Assembly: GCA_964019425.1 (NCBI GenBank)
Contig: OZ025826.1
Location: 186,001 to 250,000 of the forward strand
Length of the DNA: 64,000 bases
From: Flectonema sp. DT1601
Lineage: Eukaryota; Euglenozoa; Diplonemea; Diplonemida; Diplonemidae
Direction: 5' to 3'
In this document: in pieces, positions 59,192-64,000 of the stretch
How the letters are laid out: every line of letters starts with the position of its first letter
Position numbering within the stretch: the first letter of the stretch is position 1
The notes under the pieces: generated by a model
Told to the model about the DNA's origin: nothing
What the model saw: only the letters and a program-made list of their open reading frames with translations
Databases searched by the model: none
Program-made: the position numbers and the translations under genes

Positions 59192-59406
59192 CTTCGGGCA
59201 GCTCGAACTCTTCTCTTTAAGACTTTCTTAGGTTGTTGTCTGTAGTGAGGGCACGACTTCTCACTTTCCAATATTTTCTCTCTTTTTTTTGTTTTTTTTT
59301 GTGTGTTGTCTTTGTGTTTTTTCAACCACAAATTACCTTTTGCAGGTAAGTAAGCTGTGAGGGTGGAGGGTGGAAAGAAGATTATGCTTAGATTTTCAAC
59401 AAACAT
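59188..59406 (-). other. Upstream ORF before giant gene copy 2
   Basis: Same 72-codon frame and ATGA overlap as at 43364-43582. Conservation here only reflects the recent duplication, so it is not independent support. Confidence 0.25.
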
Positions 59407-60792
59407 TAAAAGAAGAAACTCAACTCAACTTAACTCAACTCAACTCAACTTAATTTCAATCCCTCCTTCAACCTCTTCCTCCCTCCTGCCTTCTGGTAGC
59501 TTCCATTCCAGGATGTCTTCAGCAGGCTGCATGAAATGAAATGAAAGAAAGATTATCAGGAGAAGAACCACAACAACCACAACAACAACAACAACAAAAG
59601 GAAAAACAGAACGTTACCGGAGAGGAAGGATTGGTAATTCCGAAAGGAAGCCAATTTTTGCATGTAGTACTATAAAAAAAATTAAAAAAAAATTAAAAAA
59701 AAATGAAAATGAAAATAAAGCAAAAATTAGTCGCTGCGCAAACCTTCTCGTTGATGTTTGTAGATAGTCTTGTGGACTCCAGAGTGTAATTAGAGACCTG
59801 CGTCAGTGACTTCATACAACTATCTCAGCCTGCAAACGACATCAAAAGTAGTAAAGTACTATAAGCATTGATTAGAACTAGGGGAGGGGTTTTTCAAAGA
59901 GGGAGGAGAAGGAAGGAAGGAAGGAATTGGTAAGTGGAGGGGGCACTGGAGAGAGCATCCCGCAGATGACGAGCCAGGCAAGGGAATTGTCGTGGCTTCG
60001 CCCAGCAAGATGCCGATATGGATGGTAATTGTGTAGATTATGGGGAAAGGAGAAAGGGAAAATGAATAGAAAATATAAATGGATTTCGAGCAGCATCAAC
60101 GACAACACACAAAGGTTGCCATTGGGTAAGCTGCCGTGGCTACCCTCACCACTCCAACAAAAAAGAAGTGTGCGAGCTCAGAATGAGTACCTTCAACCCA
60201 GAAGGGGTTCTCACCCCTTCTGGGGGTCCTGGAATGCAAAGTCACTTTTCAAAGAAGGTGACAAAACAACCAGGAAACGAAACAAAAATACCTTCAAATC
60301 GGATATGGATATTATAACTTTATGAGGGTGATTATGAATTTAAAAATGTAAAAAGAAAAAAAATGAAATAATAATAAAAGACGACGACAGACAGCTTCCG
60401 CGAGACGGCGCAACGCAAATCTGCTAAGCTTAGGAAGCTCTGTGTTTTGAGATGTAAAGTTTAAAAATAAAATATATATTAAAAAAAAAAGGGGGGGGGG
60501 AGCGGGGGAGAGATGTTCTCTTATTCAGATGTTTCGAATTCATTTCCTCTTCAACGCGGGGCGTTAGTATTCCAATGCGAACTGCCTACAGGAGCAGTAC
60601 AAGACGGGAATTGTGCAACCATCAACAAGGGGGATGACTAGGGAGAAACAGAGGGAAGGGGAAAAAAAAAAGGGGGTAAAAGGTGTGTTATTTTTTTGTT
60701 TTTTTTCTGACTCTCGAAAGAATCATTTTAAAGTAACCTTTTATTATTATTATTATTATTATTATAATTAGTTGCAACCGCAGTTGCTGTTC
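59192..60792. other. Spacer between giant gene copies 2 and 3
   Basis: Same length and content as 43368-44968: pyrimidine tract with CACAG, pentamer repeat at 59417-59452, hairpin at 60197-60224, G-run near 60491-60500, ATT/TTA microsatellite near 60742-60766. Confidence 0.6.
60197..60224. other. Perfect 11-bp inverted repeat, second copy
   Basis: The same CCCAGAAGGGG hairpin as at 44373-44400, about 570 bases past the copy 3 stop on the minus strand. Confidence 0.8.
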
Positions 60793-63700
60793 TTACATTA
60801 CACCCAACACGATAACAAACAGCAACGAACAAGCCAGCGTTCCGAACAGACTCGGAGACAACATCCACGAACTAGAAGGCGGGTTCACTGGAGTGATCGT
60901 TGGCCTGTCTGTCGCCGGAGGCGCAGGCGTTGGCGGTGGTGGCTGTGGTGTTGGTGGAGCCGGAGTAGTCGGAGGACTCGGTGTTGGCACCGCGGTCGGC
61001 ACAGCAGTCGGAACCGCTGTAGGCACTGCCGTTGGAGGTGGCGTCACTGTTGGCGCAGCTGTTTTTTTGTTTTTTGTTTTTTTATATTTATATTTATATT
61101 TATATTATGAAAACGACGACAACAACAACAACAACAATAAAAACAACAACAACATACCTGTAAGTCCACTCGCATTTGCATTCGCAAAGACGGCACTGGA
61201 TCCCTGAACCAAAACCGAATTACCCGGATCAGCCAAATCATTAGTGATGGTGGACTTCACAAGGTCGGCCATCTGAGAAGTGTTTCCGGCAACCGTCGCC
61301 TGCACTTCGAACTCGGCCTTGGCAACAAGCTGCGCCGTCGCCAGGACCCCAAACATCCTGTACATCACCTCCTGGCTCGCCGTCTGGTTCCCGGCAGTGC
61401 AGTTCGGATCGATCGACGAGTTGCACGCAGGTGCCACAACTGTCGGGGCAGGGGTCGGCGGATAGAAGTCCTTGCACACAGAGGAGTTCGACCGGTCTTC
61501 GGGCGTGATTGCCTGGACCGCCCTGTCCGAAGCGATCGAGCACACGTACTTCAACTTCACATCCTTCAGGGTCTGCAGGGTCTTTCCGAGAAGCTTCTTC
61601 ATGTTGTCCTCGAAGTCCGCCCTCTTGATCTTTCCGAGGAAGTTCTGGAAGTCCGCAGGCGTCCCGAAGTTCCCCAACGGAAGCGCCGCCTTCACCGGAA
61701 CCGGCTCCACCACCGGAGGCCGCGTTCCGTTCGTATCCGTCCAGTTCACGTTGAACACCTCGGTCACGAACTCCTTGTTCAGGCAATCCTTGTTCTTGTC
61801 GCTCGGACCGTTGATGCAACGGAACGTCAGCGTCATCTCCGGACACGCATCGCTGATCTCCAAATTCTCGAACCGGGCCACCCCGTCCACCACCTTCGCC
61901 TGGATCGGGGTCAGCACGTCGATGAATCCCCCGTTCATCTTCCCGACGTACCCAAACGGCGACGTCGTCGAGTTGCACTGGCTCGTCACCATGATCTTCG
62001 ACTGCGAGTCTCCCTTCACCGTCATCCCGGCCACGTCGATCACCGCAACCGAGATGTTGAACTTGTTCCCCGGAGGCATCGGGTTCTGGAACTGAGTCGG
62101 CAGCCCGCACACCCCGTTCGGGCAAGCCTGGCTCGACGGCAGAGGCGGCAGCGACGACGGCGACGCCGCCACAGGCGGAGGCAGCGCCATCCCGATCCCG
62201 TCGATCCTCTGCATGTTCACCTCCACCAAGAAGCTCGCATCCTTCCTCGCTCCCGGATCCACGCTCTCCCCCTTCCGGTCGAACCCAACCGTCGTGAAAA
62301 GCACCCGTTTCAAACCGTCTCCCGCACCGTCGAACACGATCTTGCTGAACCCGTACATTCCCCCCGACAGTTGGAACTCCAGGTTGTTGCTCGTCGTCTT
62401 CCCGTCGATCAGCCATCCAGAGGTGTCGCAGTTTGCGAGCCCCGACATCTCCGTGTGCTTGCACCCCCCGCCCGAGATGCAAGTGTCGTACACCCAAGGC
62501 TTCCCCGACCTCGTAGTCGAAATCAACTTGTCGAGGTTCAGACACGGGATCGCCACCGGAGACATCAGCACCATCGCGTTGCTTCCCAAGTCCTCTTGGT
62601 GCCACACCTTCTTCCCAGTCACGTCCAGCGCCATCACGTTCATCTTGAAAGGGAATCCGTGTACCCAGTTCGCCACTCGCCTTCCTTCCTTCATTCCCAT
62701 AGGCTGTTCCCATCCGTACCCGCCGCTGTTTCCACCCTGTGCCGGTCCGACTGGTGCATTGATGCTCGAGTTCTTCCCCCCTGATCCTGATCCAGACCCC
62801 GGAGGTGGCGCACCACCGAACCCGCCCACCACGTGCAGCGTCACTCCCTTCCTCACCACGTACAGTGGACCCACTTCCGCCACAGTTCCGAACACCGTGT
62901 CCACGATCGACTTGTCCGCCTGCACCACCGGTGCCGTCGCCTGAACCGTGAAGTACCAAGGCGAGTGCTCGCAGATTCCGATCACCCCGCTCGCCGTCTC
63001 ACACGACGGCAGTCGGGTGGTCTCCGTCGGATCCAGCTTGAACGTCACCACTCCCGCCTTCGCAATCGAAACCTGCTCTCCCCATACCGTCTTGAACGAC
63101 GGAAACGAGCTCGAGTTTCCTCCACCACCACCACTGCCTCCAGGTCCCACCCGAGACCCCGTCAGCTTCACCGACATGTGGTAGTCTCCGGAGATCAACG
63201 ACCCGCTCGTTGCGTCCACCAACTTGAAAGACAGCGCCGATCCCATCCCGACCACCGCCGCGTCCTTCCCGTTGATCGTCCTCCCCATCAGACGCGTGAA
63301 GTTGCTCGCCGCCGCCAGGTTCGCCCCCGTCGTCGGGTTCACCTCGATCGCCAACGGTGACTCCACCGTCACGTCCAACTTCGAAGTCGGGTTCACCTCG
63401 CTCGTCGTCCCGGCCGCGTCCACGATCGGAAGCCCCCCGATCGCGGTCTTCGGAATCGCGCATTTCCCGTCGGTCGTGAAGTACCCTGCGAGAGTCGCCG
63501 TGTCTCCCCCGCTTCCCACCGTCACCGAGCACGCCGCACCCGAAGTCCCCGCCGGCGACATGCACGTGAAGCAGTTCGGAGGCGTCATCGAAGCCCCCGT
63601 CACCGTCACCTGCGCCGCCGTCCACGCCGTCGCCATCTGTCCGTATCCGCTGAACGTCTTGCTCGAGTCCCACGCCCTCAGCCCCAGCAGCACCGTACGG

Positions 63701-64000
63701 TTCGACACCGAGTACGCCGTCGCCGTCCCCGACGACACCCCCGCCGAAAACGTCGACGTCGCGTCCCACTCCCACAGAGTCATCAGGCTGTTCACCTTGT
63801 ACTTCAAACTGAAAGTCTGCTCCGTGGCGTTCGCCAATCCCTCCACCACCGCCGTCGGCGGGCTCACCGTCACCGCACACGTGCACGCTTCGCCAATCGC
63901 GACCGCCTCCACCGAGAATTTCGCCACTCCCCCCTTGAAGAACGCCGACTGCGTCACCGCCACGTCGCACTTCGTCGAAGCCGCCCCAGTCGCCGTCGAG
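60793..64000 (-). CDS. Giant GPI-type surface glycoprotein, array copy 3 (3' part only)
   Basis: CDS join on the minus strand: >64000..61158, 61058..60793. The window edge cuts the gene, leaving roughly the last 1035 residues of 4707. The visible part has the EACTCAVTV module, the Gly-rich segment (GGSGGGGGNSSS), the C-terminal Pro/Thr stalk and the hydrophobic GPI-type tail, with no difference from copy 2 seen by eye. Stop is TAA as in copy 2. The array therefore continues past the right edge, and the total copy number cannot be told from this window. Confidence 0.9.
60794..64000. repeat. Tandem unit 3 (partial)
   Basis: First 3.2 kb of a third unit in register with unit 2 at an offset of 15,824 bases. 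It is cut by the window end. Confidence 0.95.
61059..61157 (-). other. Intron of giant gene copy 3 (99 nt)
   Basis: Same length and repeat make-up as the copy 2 intron; GTATGT donor, CAG acceptor, phase 1. Confidence 0.9.

Larger units (their letters stand above)
44970..60793. repeat. Tandem unit 2 (15,824 bp)
   Basis: Second full unit of the array: giant gene copy 2 and its upstream spacer. Its 3' end joins the spacer of unit 1 at 44969/44970 and unit 3 begins at 60794 in the same register. Confidence 0.95.

Noticed and set aside
1-64000. Mobile elements or virus-like remnants
   Set aside because: No reverse transcriptase, integrase, transposase, terminal repeats or capsid-type protein was recognised; the 15.8-kb repeats are host gene duplications.
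29140-64000. Assembly artefact as the explanation for the array
   Set aside because: Not ruled out, but the intron length difference, different stop codon and different left flank of copy 1 show that at least two units are really distinct. Units 2 and 3 could still be one unit duplicated in assembly.

Overview
The window is nuclear DNA of a single-celled eukaryote that I cannot place to genus. The evidence is long AT-rich spacers full of A and T homopolymers, short spliceosomal introns (GT...CAG, donor almost always GTATGT), and eukaryotic families: Rab7-type GTPase, calpain-like proteins, PDZ, WW and ribonuclease-inhibitor-type LRR proteins, and a GPI-type surface protein. Every gene I can support lies on the minus strand. 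Same-strand gene order and calpain-like proteins lacking active-site residues recall Euglenozoa, but the ordinary cis-spliced introns do not fit a kinetoplastid. I see no CRISPR array, operon signal, rRNA or transposable element.

Bases 1-29139 hold single-copy, AT-rich genes. In + coordinates they are: a partial gene with an EF-hand-like start (1-728); a proline-rich formin-like/BTB-like protein (1322-4102); a giant coiled-coil protein with a C-terminal PDZ domain (4633-11040, three exons); a catalytically dead-looking calpain-like protein (11246-13969); a second protein built of calpain domain III-like modules (15671-21378, three exons); an LRR protein (21584-23092, three exons including a 12-base last exon); a WW/polyQ protein (23600-24301); a Rab7-like GTPase (24988-25611); and a SAM-dependent methyltransferase of the sarcosine/dimethylglycine type (27045-27908). 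A 17-bp minisatellite (23337-23580) and a four-copy 195-200 bp tandem repeat (25954-26737) lie between genes.

Bases 29140-64000 are an array of near-identical 15.8-kb units. Each unit holds one giant gene (about 4707 aa) plus a 1.6-kb spacer. Two copies are complete and the third runs off the right edge. The product has a signal peptide, a Ser/Thr-rich head with SLPTG-type repeats, thousands of residues of Cys-containing beta-type modules, a Pro/Thr stalk and a hydrophobic C-terminus without a cytoplasmic tail, so it is very probably a GPI-anchored surface glycoprotein. Its codons are strongly G/C-ended, unlike the flanking genes, yet its single intron follows the host pattern. Copies 2 and 3 share the same intron length variant and copy 1 differs, which suggests an order for the duplications. 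The unit boundary falls at the stop codon (TAG in copy 1, TAA in copies 2 and 3).

The genes do not form one obvious pathway. Several suit a motile, membrane-rich protist (cytoskeletal coiled coil, proline-rich actin-type protein, calpain-like scaffolds, endosomal Rab7), and the array supplies a cell-surface coat. All exon joins were made by eye from splice signals and reading frame; no transcript data were available.
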